Positions 57,244-64,000 of a stretch of DNA of 64,000 nucleotides are shown here, piece by piece. Numbering within the stretch: position 1 is the first letter of the stretch; every line of letters starts with the position of its first letter. The position numbers and the translations under genes are program-made. Source of the stretch: DSSB01 sp046346845 (GTDB lineage: Bacteria; UBA10199; DSSB01); the NCBI GenBank assembly GCA_046346845.1, contig JAXMHH010000001.1, forward strand, positions 624,156-688,155, given 5' to 3'. The notes beneath the pieces are model-generated. The model was not told the DNA's origin, searched no databases, and saw nothing but the letters and a program-made list of their open reading frames with translations.

Positions 57244-57429
57244 TTACCAGCTCGCCTTGGTTACGCCGGGAATTTCGCCCTGTCGGGCCAGCTTCCGGAA
57301 GCAGAGGCGGCACATCTTGAACTTTCTGAGAAACGCCCGGGGTCGCCCGCAGAGCGGGCAGCGATTGTAGGCCCGGACCTTGAATTTCGGCTTTCTAGCC
57401 GCTTTGATCATTAAGGAGGTTTTCGCCAT
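57244..57429 (-). CDS. rpsN: Ribosomal protein S14, type Z
   Basis: The short 61-residue zinc form of uS14, with CPLC (Cys24, Cys27) and CRLC (Cys40, Cys43), ending FRKLARQGEIPGVTKASW. It sits between rplE and rpsH, as usual. Confidence 0.97.
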   Translation of the reverse strand: MAKTSLMIKAARKPKFKVRAYNRCPLCGRPRAFLRKFKMCRLCFRKLARQGEIPGVTKASW

Positions 57430-57470
57430 GTTCTTTTCCTATCCTGAACTCTAGTCCTGTGATTCCTGGA

Positions 57471-58013
57471 CTAATTCCTAAACGGCATCCCCAGGTGCTT
57501 GAGCAGGGCCTTGCCCTCCTCGTCGTTGCGCGCCGTGGTCACGATGGTGATGTTCATCCCGCGGATCTTGTCGATGCGGTCGTAGTTGATCTCGGGAAAG
57601 ATGATCTGCTCGGTGACGCCCAGGGTGTAGTTCCCGCGGCCGTCGAAAGCCCGGCCGCTGATCCCCTTGAAGTCGCGGACGCGCGGCAAGGCGATGTTGC
57701 AGAGCCGGTTGAGGAACTCGTACATCCGATCCTTGCGCAGCGTGACCATCACGCCCAGCTTTTGCCCCTCGCGGAGCTTGAAGGCCGCAATGGACTTCTT
57801 AGCCTTGGTGATGACCGGCTTTTGGCCCGTGATCGCCTTGATCTCCTCGGCTGCCACGTCCAAGACCTTGCTGTTCTGCAGGGCCTCGGCCAGGGACATA
57901 TTGACCACGATCTTCTCGAGGCGCGGCACCTGCATAGGATTCGAATACTTGAACTCCTGCATGAGGGCCGGCACCACTTCGTTCTTGTACTTTTCGGCGT
58001 ATTTCGTTGCCAC
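57471..58013 (-). CDS. rplE: Ribosomal protein L5
   Basis: The uL5 protein of 180 residues. I chose GTG 58013, giving MATKYAEKYKNEVVPALMQ and the normal length; the frame is open upstream but not conserved. KIVVNMSLAEALQN, GQKPVITKAKKSIA and the EINYDRIDKIRGMNI end are diagnostic. Contacts 5S rRNA. Confidence 0.97.
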   Translation of the reverse strand: MATKYAEKYKNEVVPALMQEFKYSNPMQVPRLEKIVVNMSLAEALQNSKVLDVAAEEIKAITGQKPVITKAKKSIAAFKLREGQKLGVMVTLRKDRMYEFLNRLCNIALPRVRDFKGISGRAFDGRGNYTLGVTEQIIFPEINYDRIDKIRGMNITIVTTARNDEEGKALLKHLGMPFRN

Positions 58014-58091
58014 GGTATTACCTATTCTTTGCGTTTCGACCCCGCATGTCCCAACGCGGGGACCTTGCGGGCTCATTTCTTCCGCTTAAAC

Positions 58092-58406
58092 CTATTTTGC
58101 TTCGATAACTTCTTTGCTCTTCTTGCTGACCCGAAGCTTCTTTCCGTCCTGGACCTTGAAACCGACGCGGGTCCGTTCGGATTTCTTCGGGTCGATCAAC
58201 ATCACGTTGGAAACATGGATGCTCGCTTCCTTCTCGAGGATGCCGCCCTGGCGGTTCTTCATCGAGGGCTTGCTGTGCCGCTTCACCAGGTTGACCTTCT
58301 CGACGACGAGCCGGCTTTCCTTCGGCAGGACGCGGAGCACGCGCCCGATCTTGCCCTTGTCGCGCCCAGCGACCACGATAACTTGGTCGTTCTTGCGAAT
58401 AGCCAT
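58092..58406 (-). CDS. rplX: Ribosomal protein L24
   Basis: The uL24 protein of 104 residues begins MAIRKNDQVIVVAGRDKGK and contains VNLVKRHSKP and the KOW motif. Its ATG shares one base with the rplN stop (TGATG). 78 bases separate it from rplE, a larger gap than most in this operon. Confidence 0.97.
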   Translation of the reverse strand: MAIRKNDQVIVVAGRDKGKIGRVLRVLPKESRLVVEKVNLVKRHSKPSMKNRQGGILEKEASIHVSNVMLIDPKKSERTRVGFKVQDGKKLRVSKKSKEVIEAK

Positions 58407-58774
58407 CACAGCACCTCCGGGGCGAGCGAGATGATCTTCATGAACTTCTTGGCACGCAGCTCGCGGGCGACGGGCCCGAAGATACGGGTGCCGACCGGCT
58501 CGCCGGCCTCGTTGATCAGCACGATCGAGTTCTGGTCGAAGCGGATGTAGGAACCGTCGGCCCGGCTGATTTCCTTGCGGGTACGGACGATGACGCCCTT
58601 CTTGACGTCGCCCTTCTTCACTTTCGAGTCGGGCATGGCCTCTTTGACGGAGACCACGATCACGTCGCCGATGGTGGCGTACTTGCGGCGCGTGCCACCG
58701 AGCACCTTGATGCACATCAGTTTCTTGGCGCCGGAATTGTCGGCGGAATCCAAAATGGTTTGGGTCTGGATCAT
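58406..58774 (-). CDS. rplN: Ribosomal protein L14
   Basis: Standard uL14 of 122 residues: MIQTQTILDSADNSGAKKL start, RKYATIGDVIVVSVKEA, and GPVARELRAKKFMKIISLAP at the end. Confidence 0.98.
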   Translation of the reverse strand: MIQTQTILDSADNSGAKKLMCIKVLGGTRRKYATIGDVIVVSVKEAMPDSKVKKGDVKKGVIVRTRKEISRADGSYIRFDQNSIVLINEAGEPVGTRIFGPVARELRAKKFMKIISLAPEVL

Positions 58775-58777
58775 GGC

Positions 58778-59047
58778 TTACTCCCCGCCCTCCGCTTTCT
58801 TCAGGATGGCGCGAACCGCCCAACGCTTGGTCTTGGACAGCGGCCGGGTCTCGATGATCTCGACCTGGTCGCCCACCTTGCACTGGCCCTTTTCGTCATG
58901 GGCTTTGAACGTGGAACGGCGCTTGTAATATTTTTTGAAGGTCGGGTGCAACACGAGGCGGTCGACCGAAACGGTGACGGTCTTCTGCATCTTGTTGCTG
59001 ACGACGGTTCCGACCTTGGTTTTTCTTTTATGGGTCTGTTCGGACAT
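58778..59047 (-). CDS. rpsQ: Ribosomal protein S17
   Basis: Standard uS17 of 89 residues: GTVVSNKMQKTVTVSVDRL, HPTFKKYYKRR and VGDQVEIIETRPLSKTKRW. Confidence 0.97.
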   Translation of the reverse strand: MSEQTHKRKTKVGTVVSNKMQKTVTVSVDRLVLHPTFKKYYKRRSTFKAHDEKGQCKVGDQVEIIETRPLSKTKRWAVRAILKKAEGGE

Positions 59048-59051
59048 AGGC

Positions 59052-59261
59052 TTAGGCCTTCGCTCCCTTCTCGGCGGCGCGCTTCTGCCGGGCGACGGTC
59101 ATCACCCGGGCGATGTCGCGCTTCACCTCGGTCAGGCGGTGGGATTTCTCCAGCTGACCGGTCGCGTTTTGCATGCGCAGCTTGAACAATTCCTCGCGAA
59201 GGTCTTTCTCGAGGACCGCAAGCTCCTTCAAATTCTTCTCTCGGATCTCACTTGGCGTCAC
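59052..59261 (-). CDS. rpmC: Ribosomal protein L29
   Basis: The uL29 protein of 69 residues starts at GTG 59261 and overlaps the rplP 3' end by 14 bases. It contains LREELFKLRMQNATGQLE and KRDIARVMTVARQ, the two long helices of the family. Confidence 0.95.
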   Translation of the reverse strand: MTPSEIREKNLKELAVLEKDLREELFKLRMQNATGQLEKSHRLTEVKRDIARVMTVARQKRAAEKGAKA

Positions 59262-59673
59262 GGTATCCCTCCCGGGTCAGGATTTTGGTGCGGACCGGCA
59301 GCTTGTGCTTGGCCAAGGTCAGCGCTTCGATGGCGATCGCCCGTTCCACGCCTTCCATCTCGTAGATGATCCGGCCGGGTTTGATCACCGCTACCCACTC
59401 TTCCGGATTGCCCTTTCCTTTACCCATACGGGTTTCGAGGGGCTTCTTGGTGATGGGCTTGTCCGGGAACACCCGGATCCAAAGCTTGCCGCCGCGCTTG
59501 ATGCAGCGGTTGATCGCGATACGCCCCGCCTCGATCTGGCGCGAGGTGAGCCGCCCACAGTCGACGGCTTGGATGGCGAAATCGCCGAAATTGAGATTGC
59601 AGCCGCGATAGGCCTTGCCGCGCATCCGGCCCTTTTGTTGTTTTCGGTACTTTACCTTTTTGGGAATCAGCAT
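59248..59673 (-). CDS. rplP: Ribosomal protein L16
   Basis: Standard uL16 of 141 residues: MLIPKKVKYRKQQKGRMRGK start, GKLWIRVFPDKPITKKP and GRIIYEMEGV near the end. Needed for tRNA placement at the peptidyl transferase centre. Confidence 0.98.
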   Translation of the reverse strand: MLIPKKVKYRKQQKGRMRGKAYRGCNLNFGDFAIQAVDCGRLTSRQIEAGRIAINRCIKRGGKLWIRVFPDKPITKKPLETRMGKGKGNPEEWVAVIKPGRIIYEMEGVERAIAIEALTLAKHKLPVRTKILTREGYRDAK

Positions 59674-59694
59674 GATTCAAATCCCTTTTTTGCT

Positions 59695-60387
59695 CTATTC
59701 TTCCGCAGCGGCCGGAGCCGGCGTGGTGGAGGCCTGGAACGGAGTCGCTTGCGTCTCGACCGGCCCCAGGATTTCACCTTTGAAGATCCAAACTTTGACG
59801 CCGATCAGGCCGTAGGTCGTGTTGGCCTCGGCCGTGGCGTAATCGATGTCGGCGCGGAGGGTCTGCAGGGGAACCCGCCCCTCGCGGTACCACTCGGTGC
59901 GGGCGATTTCGGCGCCGCCCAAGCGCCCGGCTACCATCACCTTGATGCCCTTAGCGCCGAATTTTTGCGCCGATTGCACCGCCTTTTTCATCGCGCGGCG
60001 GAAGGCGACGCGTCTTTCCAGTTGCATGGCAATGTTCTCGGCGACCAGTTGGGCGTCGATCTCGGCCTTGCGAACCTCTTGAATGTCGAGGAATACCTCG
60101 CAATTGCTCTTCTTGGCCAGATCGGCGCGCAGGGCATCGATGCCGGCGCCCTTCTTGCCGATGACGAGGCCGGGACGCGCGGTATGGATGATGACCTTCA
60201 CCTTGCGCGCGGCGCGTTCGATCTCGACCTTGGAGACACCCGTCGAATAAAGCTTCTTCTTCACTTCGCGACGGAACTTGATGTCTTCGTGCAGGAACTC
60301 GGCGTAGCTGCGCTTGGCGTACCACTTGGACAGCCAAGGTTTGGTGACTCCGACCCGAAATCCGTAAGGATGAACTTTCTGACCCAT
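59695..60387 (-). CDS. rpsC: Ribosomal protein S3
   Basis: Standard uS3 of 230 residues: MGQKVHPYGFRVGVTKPW start, the KH segment VIHTARPGLVIGKKGAGID and GRLGGAEIARTEWYREGRVP. It ends in an Ala/Pro/Thr-rich tail of about 20 residues. Confidence 0.98.
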   Translation of the reverse strand: MGQKVHPYGFRVGVTKPWLSKWYAKRSYAEFLHEDIKFRREVKKKLYSTGVSKVEIERAARKVKVIIHTARPGLVIGKKGAGIDALRADLAKKSNCEVFLDIQEVRKAEIDAQLVAENIAMQLERRVAFRRAMKKAVQSAQKFGAKGIKVMVAGRLGGAEIARTEWYREGRVPLQTLRADIDYATAEANTTYGLIGVKVWIFKGEILGPVETQATPFQASTTPAPAAAEE

Positions 60388-60395
60388 AGCGTTTC

Positions 60396-60728
60396 CTATT
60401 TCTCTTCCAGAATCAAAGTGACGTGGCTGGTTTTCTTCTCGACTTTGTAGGCCGAGCCCCGGGCGCGGGCTTGCCAGCGCTTGATCGTGGGGCCTTGGTC
60501 GACCATCACCGTCTTGACGATGAGGTTGTCGGGATCCATGCCGCCCTTCTGCTCGGCGTTGGCCAGGGCGGAACGGAGCAGCTTTTTGAAATCCTTGGCG
60601 ACGTAGCGGTTGGTGAAGGAGAGCAGGTCGAGGGCGGCCTGCACCTTCTTGCCGCGAATCAGGTCGGCGACCAGCCGCGCCTTGCGCGGGGTCACGCGGA
60701 GATAGCTGATGCGAGCGGTAGCGGACAT
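60396..60728 (-). CDS. rplV: Ribosomal protein L22
   Basis: Standard uL22 of 110 residues: RVTPRKARLVADLIRGKKV, ADPD-like NAEQKGGMDPDNLIVKTV and GPTIKRWQARARGSAY. Its loop lines the nascent-chain exit tunnel. Confidence 0.97.
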   Translation of the reverse strand: MSATARISYLRVTPRKARLVADLIRGKKVQAALDLLSFTNRYVAKDFKKLLRSALANAEQKGGMDPDNLIVKTVMVDQGPTIKRWQARARGSAYKVEKKTSHVTLILEEK

Positions 60729-60730
60729 GG

Positions 60731-61012
60731 CTATTTCGCCTCCTTGGCCTTGCGGTCGCCGGAATGCACGTGGAAGGTGCGGGTCGCGGCGAACTCGCCC
60801 AATTTGTGGCCGACCATGTTCTCGGTGACGAAGACCGGGATGAACTTGCGGCCGTTGTGCACCGCGAAGGTCAGGCCCACGAAATCCGGGGTGATCATCG
60901 AACGGCGCGACCAGGTCTTGATCACTTTCTTGCTTTTTTGGTCCTGCTGGGCGTCGACCTTTTTTTGCAGGGAGGGGTCGACCCAGGGTCCTTTTTTCAA
61001 CGAACGAGGCAT
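60731..61012 (-). CDS. rpsS: Ribosomal protein S19
   Basis: Standard uS19 of 93 residues: MPRSLKKGPWVDPSLQKKV start, RRSMITPDFVGLTFAVHNG and HKLGEFAATRTFHVHSGDR. The gap to rplB upstream is 116 bases and is filled by a hairpin repeat, unusual for this pair. Confidence 0.98.
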   Translation of the reverse strand: MPRSLKKGPWVDPSLQKKVDAQQDQKSKKVIKTWSRRSMITPDFVGLTFAVHNGRKFIPVFVTENMVGHKLGEFAATRTFHVHSGDRKAKEAK

Positions 61013-61019
61013 ACGTTAC

Positions 61020-61126
61020 CTTAAGTGTCTGAGTGCTTAAGTGTCGAAGTGTCTAAGTAAAAACTTAAACGCATTTTGGTTTCAAAGAAACTTAAGCACT
61101 TAGGCACTTAAGCACTTCGACACTTA
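61020..61126. repeat. Inverted repeat built of AAGTG units between rplB and rpsS
   Basis: The left arm (61020-61058) consists of near-tandem 8-9 base units of the type TTAAGTGTC, TGAGTGC, TTAAGTGTC, GAAGTGTC. The right arm (61090-61126) is its approximate reverse complement, with about 31 of 38 positions pairing. A 31-base AT-rich loop lies between. Transcribed with the operon, it would form a long hairpin just before the rpsS start. No Rho-independent T-run follows. Confidence 0.88.
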
Positions 61127-61128
61127 AT

Positions 61129-61959
61129 CTAAAGTTTGCTTCTGCGATCCTTCACGATCATGTTTTGCGTCCGCTTGTTCTGACGCGTCTTGTATCCTTT
61201 GGCCGGGGTTCCCCAAGGGCTGGAAGGATGGTTGCCGCCTTTGCTGCAACCTTCGCCGCCGCCGTGCGGGTGGTCGACCGGGTTCATGACCATACCGCGA
61301 ACCGTGGGGCGGATGCCACGCCAACGGGTCCGGCCGGCCTTGCCCCAGGTGATGTTCTCGAATTCGGGGTTGCTGACCTCGCCGATGGTAGCCATGCAGT
61401 CGATGAAGACCTTGCGGACCTCGCCGGAAGGAAGCTTCACCAGGGCGTACTTGCCTTCCTTCGCCATCAGCTGGGCGAAGGTGCCGGCGCTGCGGGCCAA
61501 TTGGCCGCCTTTGCCGACCTTCAACTCGATGTTGTAAATATTGGTGCCGACCGGGACGTTGCGCAGGGGCAAGGCGTTTCCCGGCAGGATATCGGCCGCC
61601 TCGGAGGCGATCACTTCCCGGCCCACTCCCAGCGATTGCGGCGCGATGATGTAGCGCTTCTCGCCGTCGGCGTAAAAGAGCAAGGCAATGCGCGCATTGC
61701 GGTTCGGATCGTACTCGATCGCTGCCACTTTCGCGGGGATGTCGAGCTTGTCCCGGCGGAAGTCGATGATGCGGTAACGCTTCTTGTGCCCTCCGCCGAT
61801 ATGGCGGGTGGTGATGCGGCCGTGGTTGTTGCGTCCGCCCGAGCGCGTCTTGTGGCCAAGCAGGGACTTTTCAGGTCGCTTCTTGGTGATCTCGGCAAAA
61901 TCCGAGACGTTCATGCCGCGCCGGCCGGGGGTAATCGGATCGTATTCTTTAGTGGCCAT
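61129..61959 (-). CDS. rplB: Ribosomal protein L2
   Basis: Standard uL2 of 276 residues: KSLLGHKTRSGGRNNHGRIT near residue 35, GRTRWRGIRPTVRGMVMNPV and DHPHGGGEGCSKGG near residue 230, where the conserved His is needed for peptidyl transfer. Gap of 2 bases to rplW. Confidence 0.98.
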   Translation of the reverse strand: MATKEYDPITPGRRGMNVSDFAEITKKRPEKSLLGHKTRSGGRNNHGRITTRHIGGGHKKRYRIIDFRRDKLDIPAKVAAIEYDPNRNARIALLFYADGEKRYIIAPQSLGVGREVIASEAADILPGNALPLRNVPVGTNIYNIELKVGKGGQLARSAGTFAQLMAKEGKYALVKLPSGEVRKVFIDCMATIGEVSNPEFENITWGKAGRTRWRGIRPTVRGMVMNPVDHPHGGGEGCSKGGNHPSSPWGTPAKGYKTRQNKRTQNMIVKDRRSKL

Positions 61960-61961
61960 GG

Positions 61962-62249
61962 TTATACGCCTTCAAAAAATTCGATTTTCTCGCCATCGCG
62001 CAGGGTGACATAGGCCTTTTTCCAGTTGGAACGGCGGCCGACGTTGCGCCCGACGCGCTTCAATTTGCCGCGCACGTTGAGCGTCTTGACGTCCTCGACG
62101 TGCACATTGAAAAGTTTCTCCACCGCGCCCTTGATCTGGTGCTTGCTGGCCCGGTGATCCACCTCGAAGAGGTACTGCTGATGGAGCTCGCGCACCTGGG
62201 TGCCCTTCTCGGTGACCAGGGGACGGCGGATGATCTGATGCATTTCCAT
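61962..62249 (-). CDS. rplW: Ribosomal protein L23
   Basis: Standard uL23 of 95 residues: IIRRPLVTEKGTQVRE, FEVDHRASKHQIKGAVEKLF (in parts) and GRRSNWKKAYVTL. It marks the exit of the tunnel and docks trigger factor and SRP. Confidence 0.98.
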   Translation of the reverse strand: MEMHQIIRRPLVTEKGTQVRELHQQYLFEVDHRASKHQIKGAVEKLFNVHVEDVKTLNVRGKLKRVGRNVGRRSNWKKAYVTLRDGEKIEFFEGV

Positions 62250-62260
62250 AAAAACTCTCG

Positions 62261-62893
62261 CTATTGAATCGCGGCGCCCACGCGGGCGACGACCGCCTTC
62301 AAGGCGTCTTCGGTTAATACCAGGTGATCGTACTTCAAAATGTCGTAGACATTGAGGCCCTCGGCGCGCAGCACCTTGAAGCCCTTGAGGTTGCGCACCG
62401 ATTTCTCGACGACTTCATCGGCCGATCCGATGACCAGCAGGGCCGATTTGGAATCGAGGGCCTTGAAGAATTCCTGCGCCTGCTTGGTCTTGATGTCTTT
62501 CCAGGCCAGGTTTTCGACGACCTTCAGGGCACCCTCTTTGTTCTTGAGCGCAACCGCGGTCTGCAGGGCCCGGCGCTTGGCCGGCTTGGGCGTCGTATAG
62601 CTGTAATCGCGGGGATGCGGCCCGAAGATACGGCCGCCGCCGACGAAGATCGGGGCCTTGATGTCGCCGTGGCGGGCGTTGCCGGTACCCTTTTGGCGGT
62701 AGATCTTCTTGGTCGAACCGGTGGTCATGCCGCGGGTCTTGGTGGCATGTGTACCCGCCCGACGATTGGCCAGCTGGTTGCGGACCATGTAGTACAACAA
62801 GGCCTTGCGGATCGGGCCGGCGAGCAGGCCGTCGGCCACTTCGATGTCCCGAACCTTCTTTCCGGATTGGTTGTATAGGGCTAAAGTGCTCAT
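62261..62893 (-). CDS. rplD: Ribosomal protein L4
   Basis: Standard uL4 of 210 residues: RAGTHATKTRGMTTGSTKK, QKGTGNARHGDIKAPIFVGG and GPHPRDYSYTTPKPAKR. In many bacteria L4 also represses the S10 operon; the leader needed to judge that here is outside the window. Confidence 0.98.
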   Translation of the reverse strand: MSTLALYNQSGKKVRDIEVADGLLAGPIRKALLYYMVRNQLANRRAGTHATKTRGMTTGSTKKIYRQKGTGNARHGDIKAPIFVGGGRIFGPHPRDYSYTTPKPAKRRALQTAVALKNKEGALKVVENLAWKDIKTKQAQEFFKALDSKSALLVIGSADEVVEKSVRNLKGFKVLRAEGLNVYDILKYDHLVLTEDALKAVVARVGAAIQ

Positions 62894-62928
62894 AGTGTAT
62901 TCTCCGCGGCGGATCGCTCAGGCGATAC

Positions 62929-63660
62929 TTACGCCACCGCCTCTCCTTCCGCCTTCGGCGCCTCGGGGCTCGGCTCCGGGGCCTGGGGCGCTTCCTGCGC
63001 CTTCAAACGGCTCTCGAAATTGGGATCGGCGCTGCGCACCAACAGGATGGCATTCTCGCCGCCTGGGACCGCGCCACTGAGGACCAACAAATTGCGCTCG
63101 ACATCTACCTTCAGGACCTTCAGGTTGCGCACCGTGACCTGCTCGTCTCCCATGTGGCCGGGCAGGCCCATCAATTTGAAGACTTTGCCGGGATAGGTAC
63201 GTTGACCGATGGAACCGGTGGAACGGTGAAAGCAGGAACCGTGGCTGGCGGGACCGCCCGCCTTGTGGTGCCGCTTGATGACGCCCTGGAAGCCTTTGCC
63301 TTTGGAGACCCCGGTCACGTCGACCCGGTCGCCCACTTGGAAGGCCGAAACGCTGAGTTTTTGACCGACCTTGAAGGCGGAGGAGTCGCTGACGCGGATT
63401 TCGCGGAGCTCGCGATAGGCGCGCAGGCCCTTCTTCTCGAAATGACCGCGGGCCGCACGGTTGACCCGGCGGAATTCCAGCTCGTCGAAACCCAATTGCA
63501 AGGCACTGTACCCTTCGGTGTCCGGCCGCTTGACCTGGGTCACCACATTGGGGCCGACCTGCAGGACCGTGACGCCGGCGTAGTTCCCCTCGTCGGAGAA
63601 GATCTGGGTCATCGCAATTTTTTTCCCGATCAGGCCGGGTTTGATCATTTTCTTGCTCAT
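62929..63660 (-). CDS. rplC: Ribosomal protein L3 with acidic Pro/Ala tail, 243 aa
   Basis: The uL3 core is standard: GLIGKKIAMTQIFSDEGN start, VDVTGVSKGKGFQGVIKRH and GSIGQRTYPGKVFKLMGLPG. The last 30 residues (from about 215) are Glu/Pro/Ala-rich and lie beyond the normal end. Its start overlaps the rpsJ stop by 4 bases. Confidence 0.97.
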   Translation of the reverse strand: MSKKMIKPGLIGKKIAMTQIFSDEGNYAGVTVLQVGPNVVTQVKRPDTEGYSALQLGFDELEFRRVNRAARGHFEKKGLRAYRELREIRVSDSSAFKVGQKLSVSAFQVGDRVDVTGVSKGKGFQGVIKRHHKAGGPASHGSCFHRSTGSIGQRTYPGKVFKLMGLPGHMGDEQVTVRNLKVLKVDVERNLLVLSGAVPGGENAILLVRSADPNFESRLKAQEAPQAPEPSPEAPKAEGEAVA

Positions 63661-63974
63661 ACCATCTTAATCTCGACTTCGACGCCCGCCGACAGGTCGA
63701 GCCGCATCAGGGCGTCGATGGTCTGCTGGGTCGGTTCGAGAATATCCAAAAGGCGTTTGTGGGTCCGAATCTCGAATTGCTCGCGCGATTTCTTGTCGAC
63801 GTGCGGCGACCGGAGCACCGTGTAGCGTTCGATCTTGGTCGGCAGGGGCACCGGCCCGGCGATCCTCGCCCCGGTTCGCTTGGCGGTCTCGACGATCTCG
63901 GAGGCCGACTGATCGAGCAGCTTGTGATCGAAGGCCTTGAGTCGGATTCGGATTTTTTGTCCTGGGGTTTCCAT
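63657..63974 (-). CDS. rpsJ: Ribosomal protein S10
   Basis: Standard uS10 of 105 residues: KIRIRLKAFDHKLLDQSA, GPVPLPTKIERYTVLRSPHV and the LMRLDLSAGVEVEIKM end. First gene of the operon that lies fully inside the window; its promoter and the usual upstream neighbours (tuf, fusA) would be beyond the right edge. Confidence 0.98.
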   Translation of the reverse strand: METPGQKIRIRLKAFDHKLLDQSASEIVETAKRTGARIAGPVPLPTKIERYTVLRSPHVDKKSREQFEIRTHKRLLDILEPTQQTIDALMRLDLSAGVEVEIKMV

Positions 63975-64000
63975 AGTTTGCCGATTCTTTCTATTACTCG

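Noticed and set aside
61020..61126. Rho-independent terminator splitting the S10 operon
   Set aside because: The stem is imperfect, the loop is long and no T-run follows on the transcribed strand; the downstream genes need the same transcript.

Overview
The window looks like chromosomal DNA from a high-GC, Gram-negative, probably aerobic bacterium. By eye GC is a little over 60 percent, with a few lower-GC patches. Evidence for a Gram-negative envelope includes lipoprotein signals, an OmpA-domain protein and a periplasmic metal-sensor module. The gene set (HD-GYP regulator, hopanoid-type epimerase, carotenoid hydratase, secreted proteins with a Cys-containing C-terminal anchor) recalls the former Deltaproteobacteria and their relatives. 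I cannot place it to phylum from sequence reading alone.

Layout. Positions 81-1130 (minus) hold three small genes. Positions 1231-9016 (plus) hold a tight, partly overlapping run of eight genes: HD-GYP response regulator, HpnA-like epimerase, CruF-like carotenoid hydratase, HpcH/HpaI-like aldolase, second epimerase, GT2 glycosyltransferase, SAM methyltransferase and a large GT-C-like membrane protein. This suggests a surface glycan or glycosylated-lipid pathway. An asd-like remnant abuts its end. Positions 9450-13676 carry a secreted beta-helix protein, a discoidin-OmpA protein and a repeat-containing secreted protein; the last two are in lower-GC DNA. Positions 14064-19637 hold amino-acid biosynthesis: asd and leuB on minus with a zinc-ribbon gene, leuC-leuD-hydrolase on plus. 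Positions 19647-28547 hold an SDR reductase, a Calx-beta surface protein, a multi-zinc-ribbon protein, a 146-bp palindromic miniature element, an M14-like zinc peptidase, a start-less ORF, a TMEM175-type channel and a heme peroxidase lipoprotein.

Positions 28789-30920 form a regulatory module: an EF-hand secreted protein divergent from an ECF sigma / membrane anti-sigma / CnrX-like sensor operon. Then come a flavin oxidoreductase with an inserted zinc ribbon, a multicopper oxidase, a lipoprotein, a Cys-rich secreted protein, an M20 dipeptidase, two small genes (flanking two perfect DnaA boxes), mutM with a zinc-less finger, tRNA-Ala(GGC), and a TetR/AhpD divergent pair with twin operators. 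Positions 40983-43270 look like an accessory patch: a nested inverted repeat, a 5'-truncated IS91-type transposase, and five copies of a short repeat around one unknown secreted gene. Positions 43352-48100 carry DUF488, a secreted protein with two tandem Cys-rich repeats, small secreted and membrane proteins, panD and a TlpA-like thioredoxin.

Positions 48158-63974 (minus) are the fused S10-spc-alpha ribosomal operon from rpsJ to rplQ, including secY, adk, map, infA and rpoA, ending at a strong terminator. It is canonical in order. Oddities are low-complexity tails on several proteins and a long repeat-built inverted repeat between rplB and rpsS.

The best leads for something undescribed are a shared C-terminal Cys-Ser-Leu anchor signal on three secreted proteins, the hairpin repeat inside the ribosomal operon, the five-copy repeat near 42-43 kb, and several enzymes that lack residues normally diagnostic for their family.
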